A DNA stretch of 20,527 bases, taken from contig DATCEH010000113.1 in NCBI GenBank assembly GCA_036510225.1, forward strand, positions 1 through 20,527. Reading direction: 5' to 3'. The stretch's first letter is position 1; each line of letters opens with the position of its first letter. The position numbers and the translations under genes are program-made. Below the pieces are notes generated by a model, which saw nothing but the letters and a program-made list of their open reading frames with translations, searched no databases and had not been told where the DNA came from. Of this stretch, positions 14,624 to 20,527 are shown in pieces. Source of the stretch: Palsa-513 sp036510225 (lineage in GTDB: Bacteria; Actinomycetota; Thermoleophilia; Solirubrobacterales; Solirubrobacteraceae).

Positions 14624-15529
14624 ATGGCCACCGTCGCGGCACCGCCCGAACCATTCGCAGCCCTGCTCGGGGACTTTCTCGTCTACCTGGGATCCGAGCG
14701 CGGCCTGTCGCGCAACACGCTCGACGCCTACCGGTCCGACCTCCTCCAGTTCGCCGGCCACCTCGACCGAAACGGCCGCGACGCGGTGAACGTCGGTGCG
14801 GGCGAGCTCGAGCTCTTCATGGCGGAGCTGGCCTCCGGCGACGCGGCGCACCCGCCGGTCTCGCCGGCCACGCTCCAGCGCAAGGCCGCCTGCCTGCGCT
14901 CGTTCTATCGCCACCTCCGCCGGACCGGCGTGATCGACGACGACCCGACCGGCGAGCTGCGCGGGCCGCCGAAGACCCAACGCGTGCCACACGTGCTCAA
15001 GGCGGAGGAGGTCGCCCTGCTCCTCTCCAGCCCTCGCGGCAGCGACCCCGGGACGCTGCGCGATCGCGCGCTGCTGGGCGTGATGTGCGAATGCGGCCTG
15101 CGTGCGTCCGAGGCGATCGGGCTCCGCGTCGGCGACGTCGATGTCCGCCGGAAGGTCCTCCGAACGGGTGGAGACGGGCCGCGGCGGCGCACGGTCCCCG
15201 TCGGCCCGGACGCCGTGCGCGCGATCAGGGCCTACGTCGAACGGGGCCGGCCGGCCCTGGTCGGCCGGAGCACGGAAGCGCACCTGTTCGTCAACCGCCG
15301 CGGGTCCGGGCTCACCCGACAGGGTCTCTACAAGATCGTGCAGGGCCACGCCCGGGTCGCCGGGCTCGATGACCGGATGAGCCCGCACACGCTGCGCCAC
15401 ACGTTCGCCGCCCGGCTGCTGGCCGGCGGGTCGGACCTGCGGTCAGTTCAGGAGCTGCTCGGCCACGCCGATATCGCGACGACCCAGATCTACGCCCAGC
15501 TTCGCGACGGGCGAGCCGCCGAGTCCTAG
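14624..15529 (+). CDS. xerD: XerD-like tyrosine recombinase, atypical active site
   Basis: This 301-residue tyrosine recombinase has the length and layout of XerC/XerD, which resolve chromosome dimers at dif. The N-terminal SAM-like domain spans about residues 10-105 (LGSERGLSRNTLDAYRSDLLQF) and the catalytic domain about 120-297. Visible active-site residues are Arg160 (CGLRASEA), His255 and Arg258 (SPHTLRHT), His281 (LLGHADI) and nucleophile Tyr290 (TTQIYAQL). Aligned without gaps to E. coli XerD (Arg148 to Lys172, offset 24), the catalytic lysine position is Asp184 in GGDGPRRR, so the usual GKG loop is lost. The xerD name rests on overall similarity and on the recN-steA-steB-pyrG-xerD gene order shared with mycobacteria. 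Activity may be reduced, or a nearby Arg may compensate. ATG start; the upstream Shine-Dalgarno is poor. Confidence 0.88.
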   Translation: MATVAAPPEPFAALLGDFLVYLGSERGLSRNTLDAYRSDLLQFAGHLDRNGRDAVNVGAGELELFMAELASGDAAHPPVSPATLQRKAACLRSFYRHLRRTGVIDDDPTGELRGPPKTQRVPHVLKAEEVALLLSSPRGSDPGTLRDRALLGVMCECGLRASEAIGLRVGDVDVRRKVLRTGGDGPRRRTVPVGPDAVRAIRAYVERGRPALVGRSTEAHLFVNRRGSGLTRQGLYKIVQGHARVAGLDDRMSPHTLRHTFAARLLAGGSDLRSVQELLGHADIATTQIYAQLRDGRAAES

Positions 15530-15620
15530 CCGCGACGCGGGTTCGACGGGCCCCGCCGAGCCGGCGCGCCGAACCGGCGGCGAAGGCCGGGTCGGTCCGC
15601 CCCGGACTCGCGGAACCCCC

Positions 15621-15626
15621 TAGCAT
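15621..15626 (+). promoter_or_regulatory. -10 box for leaderless lipoprotein gene
   Basis: TAGCAT (TANNNT) is followed by 6 nt and then the GTG at 15633. The 103-bp gap after xerD is otherwise very GC-rich with overlapping GC palindromes (for example CGGCGCGCCG), so this T/A-bearing hexamer stands out. Confidence 0.55.
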
Positions 15627-15632
15627 CGCGGG

Positions 15633-16196
15633 GTGGCCTCTCGGATCCTGATGGTCCTGTGCGCGTGCGTCGTGGTCGCAGGCTGCGGCGACTCGCGCAC
15701 CCGGCCACCCGACCTCTCGACGCCGGCGACGCCCGACGGCTTCATGCACACGGCATATCCGTCGGCCGGCCTGCGCTTGAACGCTCCGCGCGACTGGCGC
15801 GCGATCGCCGGGACCGCGCCGGAGGTCGTCGTCCTCCAGTCGGGGCTCGCCACGGTCGCCGTCTGGCGCTATCCGCGCGACGGGGCACTGCCGCACACGA
15901 AGGTCGCCCTCAAGGCGGCCCTCCACTCGCTGCTCGGGCTCGTCGGCACGACCGATCCGACGTTCCGCCGGGAGGGCGCGGCCGTCGTCGACGTCGACCA
16001 CCACGGGGCGATTCAGATCCGCGGCCTCGAGACGGTCGACGGCCTGCGCCGGGAGGTCCGCTCGACCCACCTGTTCGTGAACAGGAGCGAGGTCGTGATC
16101 GACGCGTTCGCCCCGCCGAGCATGTTCACGCGGGTCGACACCCAGGTCTTCCACCCGCTGCTCCGCTCGCTGCGGATCGTGCGGATCGCGGGATAG
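15633..16196 (+). CDS. Putative lipoprotein, PsbP/DcrB-like
   Basis: This 187-residue protein has a clear lipoprotein signal: residues 5-17 are hydrophobic and the lipobox VAGC places the lipidated Cys at residue 18. Export and anchoring to the outer face of the cytoplasmic membrane are expected. A Pro/Thr-rich linker (about 19-36) precedes one compact domain that begins AYPSAGLRLNAPRDWRAI and ends FHPLLRSLRIV. The opening 'G-hydrophobic-PxxW' and the closing 'xxSLR' strand-helix pattern resemble small PsbP/DcrB-fold lipoproteins such as mycobacterial LpqN-type proteins; this is fold-level similarity judged by eye. No ligand or enzyme function can be assigned. The GTG start is supported by the lipobox distance and the -10 hexamer 6 nt upstream. 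mutM follows after 11 bp, so both are probably co-transcribed. Confidence 0.75.
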   Translation: MASRILMVLCACVVVAGCGDSRTRPPDLSTPATPDGFMHTAYPSAGLRLNAPRDWRAIAGTAPEVVVLQSGLATVAVWRYPRDGALPHTKVALKAALHSLLGLVGTTDPTFRREGAAVVDVDHHGAIQIRGLETVDGLRREVRSTHLFVNRSEVVIDAFAPPSMFTRVDTQVFHPLLRSLRIVRIAG

Positions 16197-16207
16197 GCGG
16201 CGCCGAG

Positions 16208-17227
16208 ATGCCCGAGCTGCCCGAGGTCGAGACGATCGTCCGCCAGCTGCGCCCGGTCGTCGAGGGTGCGACGATCGAGTTCATCGAGATCCGCGATCCC
16301 CGGTGGTGCGCCCCGGTCGATCCGGCGGTCCTGATCGCGGCGGTGACCGGCCTGAGCGTCCGCCGGCTCTGGCGGCGGGGCAAGTACCTAGTCTGGGAGC
16401 TCGGCGACCAGGTCCACCTGGTGATGCACCTGCGGATGACCGGGACCCTGCTCCACGCCCCGGCGGTCGACCCTCCCCACACCCGAGTCGTGATCGGCTG
16501 CAGCGGAGCCCGCGTCGTGTTCGTCGATCCGCGTCGGTTCGGCACCGGCGAGCTGGTGATCGGGCTCGGTGCGCTCGAGCGGTTCTTCGATGCCCGGCTC
16601 GGCGTCGAGCCGCTCGACGGCGGCTTCACCCCCCAGTACCTGCGGGACGTCGCCCGCGGCCGGCGGGGGCCGGTGAAGCCCTTCCTGCTCGACCAGCGCA
16701 ACGTCGCCGGAGTCGGCAACATCTACGCGGACGAGGCGCTCTTTCGCGCCCGCATCCACCCCCTGCGCCCGGCCGGGGCGCTCACTCCCAAGCAGTACGT
16801 CGGGCTCCACGCGGCCGTGATCGCATCCCTCGAGGCCGGAATCGACGCGAAGGGGGCCTCGATCGACGACTTCCGACATCCGGACGGCGTCCGCGGCAGC
16901 TTCCAGGACCAGTTCCTCGTCCACCGCCGGGAGGGGCTCGCGTGTCCGGTCTGCGGCAGGCCGGTCCGCAAGCTGGTCGTCGCCGGTCGTGGGACCTACG
17001 TCTGCGAGGGCTGCCAGGCGAGACCACGACCGCGACGCACGCGGGCGCTACAGTCCGGCCGGCCTTCACCTACGTCAGGCGGCAACCAGCTCGAGGAGAC
17101 GGCCGGATTGGTCGGCAGCACGAACCTCGTCGTACCCACCAAGCAGCTGCTCGTCGATGATGACCTGGGGGAAGGTCATCAGGCCGGTCTGCTCGACGAG
17201 CTCGTACCTGGCTCCGGGATCGCCTGA
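16208..17227 (+). CDS. mutM: Formamidopyrimidine-DNA glycosylase
   Basis: MutM/Fpg is a base-excision repair glycosylase and lyase that removes 8-oxoguanine and formamidopyrimidines. The N-terminus MPELPEVETIVRQL carries the catalytic Pro and Glu. The conserved Lys is in RRGKYLVWEL (about residue 58). The helix-two-turn-helix has QRNVAGVGNIYADEALF (about 165-181). The C-terminal zinc finger is CPVC ... CEGC (about 245-275). All hallmarks are intact. The frame is 339 residues, against roughly 270-290 for the family. The extra 65 or so codons after the zinc finger are Arg/Ser/Thr/Gly-rich, and the last 153 bp lie antisense to the glutaredoxin gene, so the tail is probably an unselected read-through extension. 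A frame shift or lost stop near 17030 is the alternative. The lipoprotein gene ends 11 bp upstream. Confidence 0.95.
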   Translation: MPELPEVETIVRQLRPVVEGATIEFIEIRDPRWCAPVDPAVLIAAVTGLSVRRLWRRGKYLVWELGDQVHLVMHLRMTGTLLHAPAVDPPHTRVVIGCSGARVVFVDPRRFGTGELVIGLGALERFFDARLGVEPLDGGFTPQYLRDVARGRRGPVKPFLLDQRNVAGVGNIYADEALFRARIHPLRPAGALTPKQYVGLHAAVIASLEAGIDAKGASIDDFRHPDGVRGSFQDQFLVHRREGLACPVCGRPVRKLVVAGRGTYVCEGCQARPRPRRTRALQSGRPSPTSGGNQLEETAGLVGSTNLVVPTKQLLVDDDLGEGHQAGLLDELVPGSGIA

Positions 17228-17329
17228 GAGGTCGATCTCCTCGAACTCGATGCCCCGCTTCGCGAGCAGGGACTTCACCATGCGGCAGTACGGGCACGGA
17301 TCAATTGTGAACACCGTTACGCTCTTCAC
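17075..17329 (-). CDS. Glutaredoxin, CPYC type
   Basis: This 84-residue thioredoxin-fold protein on the minus strand reduces disulfides or glutathione/mycothiol mixed disulfides in the cytosol. The active site CPYC is at residues 12-15 (TIDPCPYCRMV). The cis-Pro segment TFPQVIID lies at 52-59 and the thiol-binding GGYDEV at 64-69. The length is normal for GrxC. Actinobacterial mycoredoxins have a similar layout, so the partner thiol is uncertain. The GTG start at 17329 was chosen because a perfect TATACT lies 7 nt upstream and longer frames only extend antisense through recO. Sixty percent of the gene lies opposite the 3' end of mutM, in codon register. It diverges from recO with only 33 bp between the starts. 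Confidence 0.9.
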   Translation of the reverse strand: MKSVTVFTIDPCPYCRMVKSLLAKRGIEFEEIDLSGDPGARYELVEQTGLMTFPQVIIDEQLLGGYDEVRAADQSGRLLELVAA

Positions 17330-17336
17330 TATCAAA

Positions 17337-17342
17337 AGTATA
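17337..17342 (-). promoter_or_regulatory. -10 box TATACT for leaderless glutaredoxin
   Basis: Read on the minus strand this is TATACT, the best -10 match in the window, 7 nt before the GTG start. It lies in an AT-rich 33-bp divergent gap. On the plus strand the same bases give TATAGC, which might serve recO. No -35 is evident for either direction. Confidence 0.65.
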
Positions 17343-17362
17343 GCTGGACACGAGGCCGTGAG

Positions 17363-18088
17363 ATGAGCGGATCGGTCAAGACAGAGGCCGTCGTACTGCG
17401 GTCGCTGCGCTACGGCGAGGCCGACCGGATCCTCCACCTCTACACGCCCGACCGGGGGCGGATCGGGGCGATCGCCAAGGGCGTCCGGCGGACCCGCAGC
17501 CGCTTCGGCGGCCGACTCGAGCCGTTCTTCCGGGTCCGCCTGGTCCTCTACGAGGGACGCAGCGAGCTGTTGACCGTGACGTCCGTCGAGACCGTCGATC
17601 CCCACGCCCGTCTGCGCCTGGATGCCGGCGGGTTGGACTCGGCGGCCCGCGCCTGCGACGCGGTCAGCCGGGTCTTCGAGACGACCGAGCCGCACCCGGC
17701 GGTCTACAACCTGCTCTGCAACCAGCTCGCCCTGCTCGACGCCGACCTGGATCGGGCGACCCACGCCAACGCGCTGGCCTTCCGGGTCAAGCTCCTGATC
17801 GCCGCCGGCCTCGCCCCCCAGCTGGCCGCGTGCGCGACCTGCGGGTCGACCGAGCATCTCGTCGGCTTCTCGGCCGCCGCCGGCGGCGTCGTGTGCAGCG
17901 CGTGCGAGGCGGCGTCGTTCCCACTCGACGAGTCGACCCACGCGTTCATGACCGCCGCCGTGTCCCGGCCGCTGGCCGACGTGCCGAGCGCCGATCCGCG
18001 GTCCCTGCGCCAGGCCGAGCGGGCGATCGGCGAGATGCTCGAGCACCACGCCCACCTGCGACTCCGCCCGGCGGCCCGACCGCTATGA
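17363..18088 (+). CDS. recO: DNA repair protein RecO
   Basis: RecO is a recombination mediator that, with RecR, loads RecA onto SSB-coated single-stranded DNA. The 241-residue length is typical. The OB-fold N-terminus reads KTEAVVLRSLRYGEADRILHLYTPDRGRIGAIAKGVRR (about residues 6-43). A helical domain follows, containing a zinc site made of Cys157-x2-Cys160 and Cys178-x2-Cys181 (CATCG ... VVCSAC). The ATG has GAGG about 7 nt upstream and starts 33 bp from the divergent glutaredoxin. The TGA stop overlaps the dgt start (ATGA), so recO and dgt are translationally coupled. The recO, dgt, dnaG order fits an actinobacterial replication/repair neighbourhood. The assignment is secure. Confidence 0.95.
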   Translation: MSGSVKTEAVVLRSLRYGEADRILHLYTPDRGRIGAIAKGVRRTRSRFGGRLEPFFRVRLVLYEGRSELLTVTSVETVDPHARLRLDAGGLDSAARACDAVSRVFETTEPHPAVYNLLCNQLALLDADLDRATHANALAFRVKLLIAAGLAPQLAACATCGSTEHLVGFSAAAGGVVCSACEAASFPLDESTHAFMTAAVSRPLADVPSADPRSLRQAERAIGEMLEHHAHLRLRPAARPL

Positions 18089-19185
18089 CCGGCGGGGGAG
18101 GCGCAGGACCGGGGGAGGAAACGCGGGTCGAGCCGCACGGGCCGGTGGCCGACGCCTACGCCGCCCGGCGAATCGCGCTCGAGGCCGACTGGCTGTCGCC
18201 GCTGGCGACGCCGAGCTACCCGGGCGTCCGGGCTCGGCCGGAGTCCGACTGCGGCCTGCGGACGCCGTTCGCGCGCGATCGTGACCGGATCGTCCACAGC
18301 AAGGCGTTCCGTCGCCTCAAGCACAAGACGCAGGTCTTCGTCGCGCCGCAGGGCGATCACTACCGGACCCGGCTGACCCACACGATCGAGGTCACGCAGA
18401 TCTCGCGGACGGTCGGCCGGGCACTGCGCCTCAACGAGGACCTCGTCGAGGCGATCGGGCTCGGCCACGACCTTGGCCACCCGCCGTTCGGACACACCGG
18501 GGAGGAGGTCCTCGACCGCTGTCTGCGGGAGCGCTTCGGCGGCGACGGGTTTCGCCACTACGAGCATTCGCTGCGGGTCGTCGACTCGCTCGAGCGCGAC
18601 GGCGCCGGCCTCAACCTGACCGATCCGGTGCGCGACGGAATCGTCCACCACTCGGGCCGGGCGGACCCGCCGGCGACGCTCGAGGGCGCGATCGTCCGCC
18701 TGACCGACCGGTTCGCGTACATCAACCACGACATCGACGACGCCGTCCGCGCCGGGATCCTCCGGGCGGCCGATCTCCCGGCGGAGCCGATCCGCCAGCT
18801 CGGGTCGACCGGGTCCGAGCGGATCGACACGCTGGTCCACGACCTCGTCGAGCACTCCGAGGCGGCCGGGGCGATCGTCCAGGGGGAAGACGCGGCCGCG
18901 GCGATGTCGGCGCTGCGGGCCTTCATGTTCGAGCGGGTCTACCTGGGGCCGGCGGCCCGGCGTGAGCAGGGCAAGGTCGAGACGGTCGTGCGGACGCTCT
19001 TCGAGCACTACTGCAGCCGGCCGGACGCGCTGCCTCGCGGTCTGTCGACGGGCGCGCCGATCGACCGGCGGGTCACCGACTACATCGCCGGGATGACCGA
19101 TCGCTACTGCATCGCCGCCTTCGAGGAGCTGACCGTCCCGACGGCGTTCGGCGGCGTCAGCCTCCCGCCGGCGGGCGACGACTGA
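18085..19185 (+). CDS. dgt: dNTP triphosphohydrolase (dGTPase-like)
   Basis: This is a 366-residue HD-domain enzyme that hydrolyses dNTPs, classically dGTP, to the deoxynucleoside and triphosphate, so shaping the dNTP pool. The metal site is visible: His99 in RLTHTIEV, His128-Asp129 in GLGHDLGHPPFGHTGE, and Asp216 in YINHDIDDA. The family segments RDRDRIVHSKAFRRLKHKTQVF (about 64-85) and FRHYEHSLR (about 156-164) are also present. I set the start at the ATG that overlaps the recO stop by 4 bases; a longer frame upstream lies within recO and is Arg-rich. The length suits the shorter dGTPase-like class common in Gram-positives, which may be regulated by other dNTPs and prefer more than dGTP. 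dnaG follows after 49 bp, a common actinobacterial pairing. Confidence 0.94.
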   Translation: MTGGGGAGPGEETRVEPHGPVADAYAARRIALEADWLSPLATPSYPGVRARPESDCGLRTPFARDRDRIVHSKAFRRLKHKTQVFVAPQGDHYRTRLTHTIEVTQISRTVGRALRLNEDLVEAIGLGHDLGHPPFGHTGEEVLDRCLRERFGGDGFRHYEHSLRVVDSLERDGAGLNLTDPVRDGIVHHSGRADPPATLEGAIVRLTDRFAYINHDIDDAVRAGILRAADLPAEPIRQLGSTGSERIDTLVHDLVEHSEAAGAIVQGEDAAAAMSALRAFMFERVYLGPAARREQGKVETVVRTLFEHYCSRPDALPRGLSTGAPIDRRVTDYIAGMTDRYCIAAFEELTVPTAFGGVSLPPAGDD

Positions 19186-19222
19186 GCCTGCCGGGCGAGC
19201 GGTGATCTGCCGTCCGGGCCGC

Positions 19223-19228
19223 TAGGCT
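19223..19228 (+). promoter_or_regulatory. -10 box for leaderless dnaG
   Basis: TAGGCT (TANNNT) is followed by 6 nt and then the GTG start of dnaG at 19235. It lies in the 49-bp gap after dgt, which has no Shine-Dalgarno near that start. Confidence 0.55.
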
Positions 19229-19234
19229 CGGACG

Positions 19235-20527
19235 GTGGCGCGCTACACGGCCGAATCGAAGGAGCGGGTCCGCGACGCGGTCGACATGGTCGACCTGATC
19301 GGGTCGCGGACGGAGCTCCGACGGGCCGGGGTCGAGCGCTACACGGGCCTGTGCCCGTTCCACGAGGAGCGGACCCCGTCGTTCAGCGTCTCTCCGGCCA
19401 AGAAGGCCTACTACTGCTTCGGCTGCGCGGCCGCCGGCGACCCGATCACGTTCATTCGCGAGCTGGACGGCCTCGACTTCCGCGAGGCGCTCGAGTTCCT
19501 GGCCGACCGCTACAACGTGCCGCTCGAGACCGAGGACGAAGACCCGGCCGCGGCGGCCAGGCAGGCCCGCAGCGACCGCCTGCTGGCCCTGCTCGAACGG
19601 ACCTGCGGCTACTACGAGCGCTATCTCTGGGACTCGACCGAGGCCGGCCGGGCCCGGTCGTACCTGGTCGACCGCGGCCTGGACGAGGCGACGCTGCGCA
19701 AGTTCAGGGTCGGCTACGCACCGAGCGCCTGGGACCGCGTCCTCGTCGCGTCGCGGCAGGGCGGCTACACCGAGCAGGAGCTCTACGACGCCGGCCTCCT
19801 CCAGCGCTCGCAGGAGCGCTCCCGCGGGGTCTACGACCGTTTTCGCGCGCGGATCATGTTCCCCCTCGCCGACCAGCGCGGCCGGGTCCGCGGGTTCGGC
19901 GCGCGGGCGACGAGCGGCGACCAGACGGCCAAGTACATCAACACGGCCGACAACGACGTCTACCACAAGGGCCAGTACGTCTACGGGGCCCACCTCGCGC
20001 GAACGGCCGCCGCGAAGCAGGCGAGCGTGATCGTCTGCGAGGGGTACACCGACGTGATCGCGATGCATCAGGCCGGCCGGTGCAACGCCGTCGGTCTGAT
20101 GGGCACGGCCCTGACCGATGAGCAGCTGGGCGCCCTCCAGCGGATGGCGCCGACCGTCACGCTGGCCCTCGACGCCGACAAGGCCGGCCAGGAGGCGATG
20201 CTGCGGGCGGCGCGGCTCGCGGCCAAGCGCCGCCTCGAGCTGCGGGTCGTCGGTCTCCCGAAGGGCTCAGACCCGGCCGAGCTGCTCCAGAGCGGCGGGC
20301 CGGACGCGGTCACCGCGCTGGTCGAAGGGTCCGTCCCGTTCGTCCGCTTTCGGGTCGAACGGGTTCTCGAGTCCGGGACGATCGGCACGGCCGACGGCCG
20401 CGACAGGATGCTCGCCGAGCTGATGCCGATCCTCGGGGAGGTTTCCGCGGGAGCGATGCGGGCCGAGCTCGAGCGGCTCGTCGCCGGACGGCTCGAGCTG
20501 CCCCAGCCGACGATCGCCGGTCTGCTC
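19235..20527 (+). CDS. dnaG: DNA primase DnaG (3' end outside window)
   Basis: DnaG makes the RNA primers for chromosomal replication. The 431 codons present (full proteins are about 600 or more) begin MARYTAESKERVRDAVDMVDLIGSR by GTG. The CHC2-type zinc-binding domain has Cys40, His43, Cys61 and Cys64 (LCPFHEERTPSF ... YYCFGCAAAGD). The RNA polymerase domain follows (about 110-430). It includes RIMFPLADQRGRVRGFGAR (about 206-224) and the Toprim motifs VIVCEGYTDVIA (about 263-274, catalytic Glu) and LALDADKAG (about 310-318). The frame is open at the right edge, so the C-terminal helicase-binding domain is not visible. The start is set by the -10 hexamer 6 nt upstream and by alignment with the normal DnaG N-terminus. 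Confidence 0.96.
   Translation, partial: MARYTAESKERVRDAVDMVDLIGSRTELRRAGVERYTGLCPFHEERTPSFSVSPAKKAYYCFGCAAAGDPITFIRELDGLDFREALEFLADRYNVPLETEDEDPAAAARQARSDRLLALLERTCGYYERYLWDSTEAGRARSYLVDRGLDEATLRKFRVGYAPSAWDRVLVASRQGGYTEQELYDAGLLQRSQERSRGVYDRFRARIMFPLADQRGRVRGFGARATSGDQTAKYINTADNDVYHKGQYVYGAHLARTAAAKQASVIVCEGYTDVIAMHQAGRCNAVGLMGTALTDEQLGALQRMAPTVTLALDADKAGQEAMLRAARLAAKRRLELRVVGLPKGSDPAELLQSGGPDAVTALVEGSVPFVRFRVERVLESGTIGTADGRDRMLAELMPILGEVSAGAMRAELERLVAGRLELPQPTIAGLL

Noticed and set aside
14382..14789. Possible small gene in the gap upstream of xerD
   Set aside because: More than a third of it overlaps xerD in another frame, there is no ribosome binding site, and the sequence is unlike any known domain.
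15535..15560. GGGTTCGAC resembling a tRNA T-loop after xerD
   Set aside because: The flanking bases do not form the T-stem, and no acceptor, D or anticodon arm can be drawn around it.
17830..18084. N-terminal extension of dgt by 85 codons
   Set aside because: The extension lies within recO in another frame and is Arg-rich; the ATG overlapping the recO stop gives a normal family N-terminus.
1..20527. Mobile elements, phage genes, CRISPR arrays
   Set aside because: No transposase, terminal inverted repeats, phage structural genes or spaced direct repeats were found; the only recombinase is the chromosomal Xer type.

Overview
The window is 20.5 kb of very GC-rich, densely coding chromosomal DNA. 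It carries a mostly housekeeping neighbourhood of a high-GC actinobacterium. Four points support this: SteA and SteB/MctB (actinobacterial cell-envelope proteins) are adjacent; the order recN - steA - steB - pyrG - xerD matches the mycobacterial arrangement; GTG starts are frequent; and at least five GTG starts sit 6-7 nt behind a TANNNT -10 box, as expected for leaderless transcripts. The collagen-like protein and the peptidase M20 / DUF3866 pair make me favour a deep-branching class such as Thermoleophilia, but that is an inference.

Layout. (1) 1-793: a TetR-family regulator, open at the left edge, followed by a strong hairpin. (2) 847-3852: recN and, 18 bp later, a Pif1-type helicase, which looks like a DNA-repair pair. 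(3) 3919-6779: steA, steB and a polytopic membrane protein whose start overlaps the steB stop; this is a probable septum/envelope operon with its own leaderless promoter. (4) 6804-11679: a WecA/MraY-like sugar-1-phosphate transferase, pyrG (CTP synthase), an M20 peptidase and a DUF3866 protein, tightly packed on one strand and closed by a hairpin. (5) 11735-14358: two convergent genes for envelope or secreted proteins, a propeller-like secreted protein (+) and a collagen-like protein (-), followed by a 265-bp non-coding gap rich in small repeats. (6) 14624-17227: xerD, a lipoprotein and mutM. (7) 17075-17329 (-): a glutaredoxin that overlaps the 3' end of mutM antisense and diverges from recO. 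(8) 17363-20527: recO, dgt and the first 431 codons of dnaG, which runs off the right edge.

Functional themes. Most genes serve genome maintenance (recN, pif1-like, xerD, mutM, recO, dgt, dnaG) or nucleotide supply (pyrG, dgt). The second theme is the envelope (steA, steB, membrane protein, WecA-like enzyme, collagen-like and secreted proteins, lipoprotein). I see no prophage, insertion sequence, CRISPR array, tRNA or rRNA. The points I would look at first are: a XerD recombinase with Asp in place of the catalytic lysine; the recurring TANNNT-N6/7-GTG leaderless starts; the in-register antisense overlap of mutM and the glutaredoxin; and the genes inserted into the otherwise conserved recN-to-xerD order. 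I found no clearly new multi-gene system.
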